A DNA stretch of 64,000 nucleotides from Rhabditophanes sp. KR3021 (lineage: Eukaryota > Nematoda > Chromadorea > Rhabditida > Alloionematidae), in assembly GCA_963281155.1 (NCBI GenBank), contig CAUJLY010000001.1, positions 4,464,001-4,528,000 on the forward strand, read 5' to 3'. This document shows, piece by piece, positions 46,558 to 58,505 of this stretch (position 1 is its first letter; every line of letters begins with the position of its first letter). Below the pieces are notes generated by a model that saw nothing but the letters and a program-made list of their open reading frames with translations, did no database searches and was not told where the DNA came from. A program made the position numbers and the translations under genes.

Positions 46558-47198
46558 CTAAATATCTTTGCAGATTATTTTTGTTATTTTAACATCATGT
46601 TCATCAACTGGAACTTCTTCTAATATTTGACAAGCTAGTGCTAAAGCAAAAGTAGCAGGATATCTTTGAAATATTTTGCTATGCCCATGTAGAAACTTGT
46701 CGTAGTATCCCATTCCATGCCCAAGTCTCCTTCCTGTTGGGGTAAATGCCACTCCGGGAACCAAAACCAAATCCAATCCTCCAAATTCATGATATTGCTT
46801 TTGATCATGCTTATTACCAAATTGACGTATTTTAAAAGAATTTTCTTTTAGATTTTCAAAAGTTTCTATATCTGGCAAATGTAACATCATCATTAGTGGA
46901 GCTCCTTTCTCAAAGTATGGTATAAATACATTTTTTCCGGCATTTAAACTATGTTTAACGATCTCATCTGTTTGAATCTCACCACCCATATTTAAATAAA
47001 TGGAGACATTCTTCGATTGAACATAAATGGGATCATTAATAATCTAAAGACATAAATTAAACTTATTTAGAACATAAACAAATTTACCTTTTCATAAACT
47101 GCGCGACTTTCTTCCCTTATAATGTCTTCAGATACATTATTCACAATAATTGCCATTTGACTTCTTAAAGTCTTTTTAATTGCTTTGACAGTTGACAT
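46558..47198 (-). CDS. MTHFS: 5-formyltetrahydrofolate cyclo-ligase
   Basis: Exons 47198-47088 and 47043-46558, 198 residues (human about 203). It converts 5-formyl-THF to 5,10-methenyl-THF with ATP in one-carbon metabolism. The N-terminal LRSQM helix, SIYLNMGGEIQTDEIV, the folate loop and the C-terminal GVAFTPTGRRLGHGMGYYDKFL motif (ATP-binding, highly conserved) are present. Its stop lies 45 bases from that of the CHK kinase gene, so the two converge. Confidence 0.93.
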
Positions 47199-47335
47199 AT
47201 AGATGCGTGAAAGAAATGACGTTACTTTTATAATGTTTTATATTAGACGCGTTGACTAACAAAACCAACATCAATAGATAAGAAGGCTACTTTGGAATTA
47301 TAACAACATGTTTATTCGGTAATAATAACCACTAA

Positions 47336-47923
47336 TTGAATGTTTTATATTCTCTTCTTTTGTTTCTTTGTAAGCAATACCGAATAACAGCCAACAGAAT
47401 TATACCAATTAGAACCAAAGTACCCAGAACTGAAATGGATATTTTTGTTCTTAAAGGAAACAATACAGATGTTTGTTCGCCAATTTCAATTAATATTTTG
47501 TGTAATGACTGATTTGCTAATGTTTTTGGTGCTCATCGATTTACTAATATTTTTGGTTTCAATCGACTTATTAATACTTTTGGCTTTAATTAATTTGTTA
47601 ATATGTTTGGTCGATTGCATTTCAGTTTCCCTTCTTACCTTTTTCTCAAGCAAATAATGTTGCGACCTATAGTTTATGCATCTTTCTTCTTTGATATTTA
47701 GTATGCATTGGCCTGCCTTTTCAATCAAGCGATGATTCCAAAAATCGTCTGTTTCTTTGTGAAAATTGTTTTTCATGCCTACCATTGTGCCGATGAATTT
47801 TCAAAAATGAAGTTAAAATCAAAATAATTGTTTAATGCAGGATCATATTCATCAAACGGATATTCTTTTGTACTAGGATTCCCAGTTTTAATGAAATTTA
47901 AAAATGGTTTCATGAATTCACTC
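47336..47923 (-). pseudogene. Carboxylesterase C-terminal remnant with 9-residue repeats and a membrane tail
   Basis: 47923-47790 encodes FIKTGNPSTKEYPFDEYDP, typical of the FxKTGNPN segment near the end of type-B carboxylesterases, but stops at SSAQW-TAG. In a shifted frame 47785-47486 continues with NNFHKETDDFWNHRL (the family's final FW motif), then four tandem 9-residue units (HINKLIKAK, SINKSIETK, NISKSMSTK, NISKSVITQ). An intron (donor within the third unit, acceptor TTTCAG at about 47433) can join to a terminal hydrophobic helix (LGTLVLIGIILLAVI) and basic tail ending at 47336. The catalytic part is absent upstream and a frameshift is present, so likely a truncated pseudogene. Confidence 0.55.
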
Positions 47924-48285
47924 CTTATTTTGATAAAATTGTTCCTTACCATTAAGAATACATGCCAACATTTTTTAGAACTTCCAAGTGATTAGATTAT
48001 TTTGATAACTAGTATTAAAAAACATTTGCACTTTCAAATCAAGACACAATTCCCATCACATAAAATTGTTGGTTATTTTATGCGATTTTTAAAATAAATA
48101 TGTCAAATATAAAAATAACCATTAAATAACAAGTCAAATTACATTCATTTTCTCATTAATAATAACTTGGGACATGAAATTCCAGACTTTAAATAATTGC
48201 AAACTAAAATGCATAAAATAAAGTAAAATAAAATGATTTGAGAGGAAAGTCATATTTGTAAAGATTTGCTTTCATTTCTCAACAA
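47924..48285. other. Intergenic, peroxidase upstream region
   Basis: AT-rich; no coding frame. Probably contains the promoter of the peroxidase gene starting at 48286. Confidence 0.5.
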
Positions 48286-51200
48286 ATGAATTATCTTATT
48301 AATATTTTATCCTTATTACTATGGAGTATAGTAAATGGACAAAGTATCTGTAGCAAGTTTGAAAGATCCTGTGAAAGGTTATCGCTATTTACTCCGGCTT
48401 TATTTGATTATAATATTGAAAAAGGTAATTGTTAAAATTACTAAATCTGTAATTCATTTATTTTTAGTTCCTGAAATTACAAATCAACACACTGATTTGA
48501 CGGATATCATTTATAAAGCTTACGAAAAAGCCAGTGTTCTCTACAATAAATCAAATAGTGATTTTGTGGAATCGTCCTTATCTAAAGGACGCACTTTTGC
48601 AGAAACACACGAAATTATTTTTCCAGCTCTAGTTTCTTTATTTGCAACTGAAACTTTGCTGGAAAAGTATGGTGCCTATGGAATATCAACTAAAAATACA
48701 CAACTGGGAAATATTTGTTCCGTACATCAAATAAAATGTGGAAATGAAGATTACAGAAATGCTGATGGACATTGTAATAATATTCTCCATCCAACTTGGG
48801 GTGCAACTAGTAGTAGATTTCAACGCCTAATTACTTCAAAGTATGTTGATAATTTCAATACACAAATATCGTCTTTAACACCTAATTTCGCCACTCAAAT
48901 ATTTGAACAAAGATATCAAGATTATGTGAAGGTGACAAATATAGTTACTCATTGGTCAAACTTTGTCTACCATGATATCGTCAAAATTCAAAGCAGTAAA
49001 GCATACTTGGGGAATGACATATTTAGCAATTTATGCTGTGACCCAAATAATCAACATCCAGAGTGTGTTCCAGTTAATATTCCTGTTGAGCCATCATTAA
49101 ATTTTAATCCTACTAAATGTATTCCATACATAAGAACTTTAGTTGCTCGTAGAAATGAATTGTGTGAATTTGGTCCCCGTGAACAAGGTAATCAAGCTAC
49201 AAGTTTTCTAGATGCAAGTACAGTTTATGGAAACACTCAATCTGAACAGTCAAGTATAAGAGCATTTTCCGGAGGCAAAGTTATATTACAAACTATGTCT
49301 CTTTCAACAACATATGATGAGCAAGACAAGCTAGATAAAGTTTTCCCTCCTATGTTAAACTTATTTCAAAAACATCATAACAATTTGGCAACTTCTCTTC
49401 AAAAAATAAACGATCATTGGACTGATGATATCATTTTTCAAGAAACAAGAAAGATAGTGATTGCACAAATCCAATTTATTACAATGAATGAATATTTGCC
49501 TATATTAATTGGCCAAGAAACAGCGTCATATTATAAATTGAAAACAAGCAAATACAACGATGAACACTTAGCTACAGAAGCATTTTATGACTTAAATTTA
49601 GAACCTAGTACATTAAATAGTTTTGCTGCTGCTGTTGGTAACTTCTTTTTGACAATTATTCCTCAATATCATAATGAACACCAAAGTCAAACTCATATCA
49701 ACTCACTTTTACACCAATCTGCTGATTCTGGAAGTTTATTAACTGATCTTTTAGCTACAACAATATCTCGTCCAGGTGCGTTTATATTTTATAATCAGAG
49801 GTGGGAATGGTAAATGTATAAAATGCAAAAGACATATTCATAATAACGAGTAAACTCTTTATACCCGCATTTTGAGAAATCCTTTATGTGAATATATTTA
49901 TTTATACCAAAATTAAAAAGTGTCTTACAACTTATTATCTCGTTTAGGATTACATCTCAATCCCAGATATTTGAAGAGTTCCTTCTATAACTTGTTTTCT
50001 CAAACTTCTTTGGATTATCCTAATTTATTGGTGCAGTTGTCAAAAGATCACGGCTTAGCATCATACACTGAATATCGTGAAAAATGCGGGGGAACCGTTC
50101 TACACTCATTTGAAGATCTCTACGATTCCATCATCGAACCTAATAGATTAATTCCTCTCCTCAAAAAGAACTACAAGCATGTGAGAGAAGTAGAATTGGC
50201 TATTTTAGGTTTAGCAGAGAAACCAGTTCGGGGTGCTTTAGTAGGGCCAACATTTGGGTGTATAATTGGTTAGTTGCCTAGGATTCAGATTATAATAACT
50301 TAGCTCGAAATTCTTTGTTTAGGTCATCAATTCAGAATTACAAAAAACAGTGATAGATTTTGGTACGATAACACACTAAACCCAAATGGATTTTCATTTG
50401 ATCAACTGACCCAGATTAAGAAAACAACTTTAACTAGTGTGATGTGTAATGCAATGCCACGAATAGTGTCATCTCAGCCAAAAGCTTTTGAAATTCCAGA
50501 TAACTATATAAATTTCCCTATTTCGTGCAATGTAACTAATATACAGGCGCCGTTTGATTTGACGTCTTGGAAAAGTAATCTCCCAACAATTACTAAAAAT
50601 CCAGCTGTGCTTATATCTTCTTCGACAACTGTTCGGACAAATAATGGCTTACCACCATTGAATAAACATAAATTGCAAATAGCTGTACAATTAGGTTATA
50701 ACAAGTTGAAGGAAGTTGAGAAACAAGATAGTTTGCACTTTAACAATCAATTTGCAGGGAAAAAATATGAAAATTACCCACTTAACTCGTATGCTGCAAT
50801 AATGAAACCAAGGCCTGAATCATTAGCTCTTTCTCGTACAGCTAAATTAAAGATGGAAACTATCAAGATTATTCTAAACGGTGAAATTAATGTGTTCGAA
50901 GATCCTGAAAGTTCGTTTGAATCTTTGTCCTCTTCTTCGATCGCAGCTGTCATTTCAGACATTGACATAGATACAACTTTGGCATCAAATGAAAATGAGA
51001 CTGAAATTTGTTTTCCTAAGAATTTACCTTGCGATGAAACATACCCTTATCGTTTACAACATGGTTGGTGCAATAATTTAAAAAATCCTCAATTTGCAAC
51101 TTCCTTTAGTCCTCTTGTTCATTTAGTTCCCCATGAGTATGAAAATGGAATTGATGTTCCTAGGCAAATTAGTAAATCCGGCAAACAATTACCAATGCCC

Positions 51201-53518
51201 CGACGTATTTCGAATATGTTAAATGATGATGAACCTGTTTTCCAGAAGAAATATTCACATCTAGTGATGCAATTCGGCCAATTCTTAGATCACGAGGTAA
51301 ACATAAATACATCCAAACTAGATCGAATATTACTTTAATTTCAGATAACCCATGTTGCAACCGAAACCGGTCCAAACAAAACTAACGTAGATTGTTCCCC
51401 GTGTGATTCCCAATCAACGATAAATAGAAACTGCATGCCTATCGACATACCAATTAACGATCCTCACTTCCCATTTTATTTGGAAAGTGGAGAAAGAAGA
51501 TGTTTGCCCTTCATCAGAAGTTTACTAACACATGCCGACAATGGAGTAAGAAATCAAGTTTCACAATTAACACCGTATATAGATGGAAGCACAATATATG
51601 GATCATCACCATGCGATGCTGATGAAGTTAGATTGTTTAAAGGAGGTAGGTTAATACCCAATCGAAATCTATAAACTATAATCATGTCTGTATTTTCAGG
51701 ATTATTAAGATGGGCAGATTTAGGTCCAGCAAATCGGTTTGTTGATTATATTCAAATATAAATGTCTATTATTTTAGTGAAGCTTTACCTCTTCGAGTTA
51801 ATGAAGGCGAAGGCTGCAGGTCACACCCCGATTTTAGTTGTTTCAAAGCAGGTGAATTTAGAAATACCCACCAGCCTGGCTTAACAGTAATTCATAATGT
51901 ATTCCAACGGGAGCATAATAGAATAGTTCGTACACTAGCAGAAATTAACCCGACTTGGAATGATGAGAAATTATTTCAAGAAGGAAGGAAGATTTTAGGT
52001 GCAGTATATCAACATATTACATATTCTGAATACGTGCCACTTTTAGGTAAGTTTCATTTATTAAAATATATTTAGCAAGCTAATTGGAATGATCAAATAC
52101 GTCAGAATATAAATCTACTTTATGTTGACCACCCAATTCTGCTCCATTACATATCCAGCGTACTTTTAACTTACATTTCGTAGACGGGAATCTTGAATCA
52201 ATTAAATGGATTCTTTACGTGATTGTAATTGTGATCAGACATAATAATTGAAATTAATTAACAAAGAGTAGCCTTAATTATTTTCTTTTAAAAGCAACAG
52301 TCGGTTAGAGTACTATTTAAAAGATGAAGTATCATGCAAATTTCCCTTAGTAAAAATTTGAAGATGTTATTTGGGTGTTTTCTATCATTATAGCGTTTTT
52401 TTAGTTGGGAATGATAATGTAGCTAAATACAATTTAAATGTATTAAATAATGGATATTTCAAAGGATATGATAATGAATGTGAAGCTTCAGTGTCTCATC
52501 CATTTGCTACTGCGGCGTTTAGATATGGCCATACATTAGTTCGCTCAAGATTTAAGAGATTAAATGCATACTATCAAAATCATTCTGAAGATTTCGAATT
52601 GAAAGATAATTTTGATAATGCCGAGCCTGTGCATAATTATAAAACCGGCGGTATTGATACGATTTTAGTTGGGTTATTAGGAGCAGCATCTATGGAATTT
52701 GATAGATTTGTGACTAATCACTTAAGAAATCATCTATTTGCTAGAAAAGGGCAAAAATTTTCTGGTTTTGACTTAATTGCTATTAATATTCAAAGGGCAC
52801 GTGATCATGGAGTTGCCCCATACAACAAATACAGAGAATATTGTGGCTTTCCTAAATTGAAGTCATTTCAAGATTTAAGTAACGATATGGATCAAGAAAC
52901 AATTGATAGAATAAAATCTGTCTATGAAAGTGTTGAAGACATTGATTTATTTACAGGATTGATAACAGAACGATCATTGAAAGGTGCTTTATTATCGCCA
53001 ACTGCTTCATGCATCATATCTGAACAATTTGACAGATTGAAAAAGTGTGATAGATTTTATTACGAAAATGATCTACCCAATACTAAATTTACAGAGGAGC
53101 AACTTCGTGAAATCAGAAAGGCCTCCTTAGCCACAATTTTCTGTGATAATTCAGATATATTGCAAAAGATTCAGCCAAATGTGTTTGAGCTGCCAGATGA
53201 TTTGACTAATGCCCAGATACCATGTGACGATTTAGCTAGGATAGATTTAAAAAAATGGAGTGAAGCGCGTAAGTTTTTAGCAAAACTATTTAATGTATTT
53301 ATAATATTTCAGCTGTCTGTATTATGGAAACGACTGTTTTAAATCTAGGAGAATATCGGAAAAAATCGCCATGTCTAGGTTGTGTTTGCACAAAAGATGG
53401 TCTTCGATGCGAAACAATTAAAGTCACGAATTGTAAGAAATTTTATGAGGAGAATAAAACGTCTGATTTAATGAATGATCCAGCTTGTATCATCCAATGC
53501 CCAATGATAAAAAATTAA
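48286..53518 (+). CDS. Secreted animal haem peroxidase with two peroxidase domains, the first predicted inactive
   Basis: Nine exons: 48286-48424, 48468-49775, 49921-50268, 50323-51296, 51345-51645, 51700-51736, 51778-52046, 52405-53268, 53313-53518; 1481 residues, signal peptide first. Domain 1 (about 145-630) keeps the fold (LDASTVYGNT, GALVGPTFGCIIG) but the distal motif reads SNFVYHD, the catalytic Arg block reads QKHHNN (348-350) and the proximal His is Asn (GNFFL, about 438). Domain 2 (about 815-1380) is intact: QFGQFLDHE, QREHNR, FRYGHTLV, INIQRARDHG. A cysteine-rich VWC-like tail (LGCVCTKDGLRC) follows. Likely extracellular H2O2-dependent crosslinking (cuticle) or defence. Nematodes have other double-domain peroxidases. 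Confidence 0.88.
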
Positions 53519-53660
53519 TTATATAAAAACTAAAAATATATTGTTATTTGAAATATCAGTATTAAAACTCAAAATGAAATTATATGTCATTCAAAATAAA
53601 CATAGATCCTTATTTATTAATAATTGAACAAGGTAATAATGAATTTAATGTTTAAGAAGC

Positions 53661-56600
53661 TCAATATTTGTTTTCACTTATAGCTGAAAGTTTAATACTG
53701 CCTTCAATACCCCAAATTTTTTGAGCATATTCAGCAATACTTCTATCTGTCGAAAATTTTCCTGCACTAGCAATATTTAATAAAGCCATCTTTGCCCATT
53801 TCCTTTTATTATCAAAAGTAGCACTTACAATATCTTGGCATCTGATATAATCATCATAATCAGCACAAACCATAAACCTGTCATTGTATTTGATATTGCT
53901 TGCCAAATTTTTCAACACATGTACTCCCTCATCTAATGTAAAGAATCCACCCTCTATTTGATCTAGAATATATTTTAAATTTGGTGATTTATTGATGAAG
54001 TCTTCACTTCTATATCCTGTGGACTTTATCGCATTAATTTCATCAACTGTTTTGCCAAAAATAAATATATTCTCCTCTCCCGTTTCTTCTGCAAGCTCAA
54101 TATTAGCTCCATCTAATGTTCCGATGGTTAATGCACCGTTCAACATAAATTTGAAATTCGCTGTACCTGATGCTTCAGTACCTGCACTAAAAAGCATAGA
54201 ATTTGATAAATATGCATTTAAATTCAATGAACTCACGTTGATATTTGCTCAGATAAATCTGCAGCTGGGATAATAAGTTCTCCAATTGATACTTTATAAT
54301 TTTCCAAAAATATGACTTTTAATTTGCTTCCAATAATTACATCATTGTTAACAATAGAAGCAACGGATGTGATTAATTTTATAATCAGTTTAGCGGTCAT
54401 GTTTCCAGGAGAACATTTCCCGCCAAATATAACAGTACGAGGTGTATATTTTTTGTTGGGATTAGCCTTAATTCTATTATAAAGAGTAATTACATGAAAA
54501 ATGCTTAGTAATTGTCTTTTATATTCATGAATTCTCTTAACATGAACGTCAAACATGGATGCAGGATTGACTGCAATGTTATACTTTTTTTGAATGTACT
54601 CCACAACCTTGAGTTTATTTTCCTGCTTGATGCGCATAATTGAATCCAAAAATCCTGGTTCATCAACGAACGCCTTTAGTTTCACCAGTTCAGTTAGTTT
54701 TACTACCCATTCATCTCCTATTTTAGTCGATATATAATCAGATAAATTCGGATTAGCCATCAACAACCAACGTCTTGGGGTTATACCATCGAAAATTAAC
54801 GGGTTAATAGATGTATGACAATTAAATTTTTTATTTTTGTTTAGTTTAAAATAATTTTTAATTTATGCATTTTTTCAATTTAAATGTAAGCGGTATGACA
54901 GATAATTTGCAAACAGAAAGGTGACAATCATGTTTGCTATATTCAATTTTTTATAGTATATAAGACGAAGTCAAATGCAATGTTGTCGAAACTATTTCAT
55001 CGAAAAATAAATGATTAATGAATATAATGAAAATAATGGTTGATTAATGTAATATTTATATAAAATATTCAATAATTATGTTATGTTTGATCAATTAAAA
55101 ATTCTACGTTCTCAATGTTACGCAGTTATTGTCAATTAAGCAACGACTTTATCAATCATCTTCCAGACATAGTCAAAATTAAAGTTAGGACTGTATTATC
55201 CATTGTTGGGGATAGGAAGCATGTTAAGGCAGTTATGGCATTAAAAAGGAAGGACAAAAACTCCAAGATCATTAGAGAAAACGATGAAAGATAATGTAAA
55301 TGACCTTAAAGCTTAATTAAATTAAATATTTCTCATTGATAAATTTTATTCTATCCTAATCTTACTCTATTTGAAAATGGTTTGTCTTCTTTATAAACCT
55401 ATTTAAATATCAGTGTTATTTGTGTTTAAAGTGAATATATAATTTTTTAAACATACTCGTAATATTTATGAATTTGTTTGGGAAGAATTGATGAAAATCT
55501 TTAAATAAAGAATTTTTTAAAATACTGGAATGCATCTCTGATACTCCATTGACAGAATGGCATGCTACAATACAGAGATATGCCATATTAATACGTTTGT
55601 CTCCGCCATGATCTGCTTCTTCTATAATTGACATTCTGCGCATTATTTCCAGATTTCCAGGATAACGCACACTTACTTCATCCATGAATCTGTGGTTTAT
55701 TTCACAAATAATTTCTAAATGTCTCGGTAACAATTTCGCTAATAAAGTTACAGGCCATCTTTCAAGGCATTCTGGGAGGAGGGCATGATTTGTATAAGAA
55801 AAGGTTTTCATACAAATATTCCATGCTTCCTCCATTTCAAGGCCTTCCACGTCAGTCAACAGTCGAATAAACTCCGGAATTCCAATTGATGGATGAGTGT
55901 CATTAAGATGTATTGCGATTTTTTCGGGAAATGTGGCAAAGTTTGACCTCTTATTATTCCCATAATTGTCATTTTTGAAACGACGAATGATATCTTGCAA
56001 AGTTGCTGAGGATAAAAAGTATTGTTGCTTTAATCTTATTTCCTTGCCTTCGAACATATTGTCGATTGGATACAATGCTTGTGTAATGTTTTCAGAATTG
56101 CTTCTATCCATAACGGCTTGCATGTAATCGTCATCACTCGAAAATTTCATATGAAAGTTATTTTCCGCCTTTGCCGACCAAAGACGGAGAGTATTAACAA
56201 CATTGTTAAGGTAAGAAGGGATGGGAGTATCATAAGGCACTGCTTGAATCTACTAATGTGTAAAATATTAGTAAATAGCTTATACTTACAAGAATTGTAT
56301 CGGTCCAAACAGATTTTCCATTTTCATCTTTAATAACTTTCCCATTAAAGTTTACTATAACACTTTTTTCTTGCCTTGATTTTTCCCAGGGATTTCCAAA
56401 TCTAAAATAACGTCATGAGCATAATTATGTATTTATTTGAGTTTTTTCACATACCTGAGCCAGTCATCAGGTTCCTCGACTTGCCATCCGTCTTGGATAA
56501 GTTGTTTGAAGATACCATAATCATATCTAAGTCCATATCCACAGGCGGGAATTCCCAAAGTGGCCATTGAATCCTGAAATTATGTTAAACACGAACTATA

Positions 56601-58069
56601 CCATGTTTGTTACCTGGAAGCAAGCTGCAAGTCTTCCTAAACAAAGGTATACAAATTAAATATTGTCGTAAAATATTGCATGTTATTAATTTTAAATTAT
56701 GGAAGCGGTTCAAGCTAAGCACATTGCTGAATTGTCTAAAAGATTCGCCAAGATTGTTGAGCAATGTCTAAATGGTAATTCAGTAGACTCGACCAATCTT
56801 CCCAAGAACATTGTCTCAGATCGGTACTGAACTTATTTACCTACAAACAAATCAAGCAATAGGCGCTTATTTTGAGAACAATGAAGAATCATCTGAAATC
56901 GAAGAAACTACAGAGTCTAGACCTAAGTTTGGCAAAAAATCAAATTTATCCTCTGATTTCCAATGTATTCACTGTGAAAAATGGTTAAAAGACATAAGAA
57001 ATTATATTAAACACAAAAAAATAGCTCCTGCTAAAATCAATGGATTTTGCTGAAGGATTCAAATACAATTGCGGCGTATGTTTTAGATTCAATCAAATCT
57101 AAAGACGAGAAGGGATGTTATGTATATCTAATGACCGACCCCAGAGTTGTTCATAACAATTGGACCAAATCTGGAGTCAAAGAAGGTATCCGTTGCATTG
57201 GGAGAACAGGAGATTTTGACGATAGAATGACGAGCCACAAAACAAAGTCAAGTCATGCTGTGGACTTAAAATGTAGTTCGACCGAAAGAAAACTTCATCA
57301 AATAAGTTGCCTATGGTAATTCGTTTGGTAAGGAGCTCTTAATTCTATTAAAGAAGTGGTACTAGTCAAAAGAAGTAACTGAAAATGTTGAGTGTCTTCT
57401 CGTTGATTCCCTAAGACCACAACTTCAACTCAAGAAACCCTTATTTGAAGAAGTTCAACACATGTTTAAAGAAATGAACGAGGATGTTGCTGATCTTATT
57501 GTAGGGGAATTTTTCGATGCTCATGACGATATTAAAAGAATTAAATATGTCTCATTTTTTAAAAACCTTAATTTTAAAGGTTTAGTTTAATAAAGTACTT
57601 GCCTAGTCCTCCGTTTCCTAATCCAGCGTCTTCTTCCATTTCTTGAAGATCCTCAATATCTAATCCAAGTTGGTAGAGTGCCTCGTCACAGGCAGATTGG
57701 ATGCCTAGGTTGATCATACTGTTAGACAGTGTTCTTCCCATGAAAAATTCAAGAGACAAGTAGTAAACTCGTTTAGGGTTCTTTTCATAATAATACTGCT
57801 GTGTTTGTATCCACTTTGAAGCAAGATGATCACGAACAGTATAAGCCAATGCGAAGTAATAATCTCTGGGAGTAGCTACATTACGGTCCTAAACGTGACA
57901 TATTAAAAATGAAATTAGCAATACTTAAAGATAGTAATATCTCTTTAATTACCTTGATAAGATTAAAATGCAGGTTTCTATTGATGCCATTTTTTATATT
58001 TACAACATCCTCAATCTGGGCTATACTGCGAACAGAAATTTCTTTATTATTATCTTGAACAGTAGACAT
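53661..58069 (-). CDS. pygl-1: Glycogen phosphorylase
   Basis: Eight exons: 58069-57953, 57888-57603, 56636-56614, 56573-56455, 56401-56290, 56249-55457, 54789-54237, 54186-53661; 842 residues, the same length as human enzymes. It releases glucose-1-phosphate from glycogen using [53 protein letters not shown] and [10 protein letters not shown] with the PLP lysine at residue 680 are conserved. The N-terminal phosphorylation-site region is short and lacks the usual RKQIS motif. The 966-nt intron 2 has a GC donor (CTAG|GCAAGT) and an antisense remnant. Intron 6 joins INIT to NGITPRRW only with an acceptor ending CG (54791-54790). Confidence 0.95.
55115..55294 (+). pseudogene. Antisense 59-codon frame in glycogen phosphorylase intron 6
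   Basis: An ATG-to-stop frame reads as protein-like sequence ([45 protein letters not shown]) and looks much more like coding DNA than its AT-rich surroundings (Asp/Lys/Val/Arg use, GGGGAT and GGAAGG words). It has no recognised family and is too short for most domains. It may be a surviving exon of a larger nested gene; alternatively a chance frame. Confidence 0.4.
56699..57590 (+). pseudogene. GIY-YIG-like nested gene remnant, copy D, antisense in glycogen phosphorylase intron 2
   Basis: From an ATG at 56699 ([15 protein letters not shown]), a one-base frame change leads to an acidic stretch and [15 protein letters not shown] (zinc-finger-like CxxC). A second change opens 57047-57319: [15 protein letters not shown], then [10 protein letters not shown] (GIY-type), [17 protein letters not shown] (YIG-type with the conserved Arg) and [12 protein letters not shown] later frame (57410-57590) has [20 protein letters not shown] to the stop. 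GIY...YIG...R order supports the nuclease fold. Best-preserved YIG half of the family; still broken by frameshifts. Confidence 0.65.
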
Positions 58070-58505
58070 ATCGAGTTAGCTATAAAGTTAAAACTTTTCG
58101 AATCAATTACTTTACTAAAGTGACTTTTAAACCACATATGTGGTGGCAAACAAACAATGGACAGAAAGTAGATGCCGCGCAACTAGCAACAAAAGTTTTT
58201 GTGCTAATAGATAAAGGGCTACCAGAATGCACGTACACGTCTTCTTGCAAAATAAAGAAAACAACTAAAATATGAGAAAAAGAACACATTTATATATTAA
58301 AATACAAAGTTTAGGATGATTAACCTACAAACTAGATAAAACATTAGGAATATTCTATTTATTGCTAAGATGATTTTTTCCGTTATATTATAAAGTACAA
58401 AGGTGAAAATGCAATGTAATGAAGAATTTGGTATATAAAAGAAGAGATGAATAATACGGTTTTGTAGTTATAAATTAAATGAGGTGTTGGTTTTAAATAA
58501 CAATT
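58070..58505. other. Intergenic, no gene seen
   Basis: Between the glycogen phosphorylase start and the nuclear receptor stop, same strand. A 60-codon minus frame at 58107-58289 is unsupported. Confidence 0.5.
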
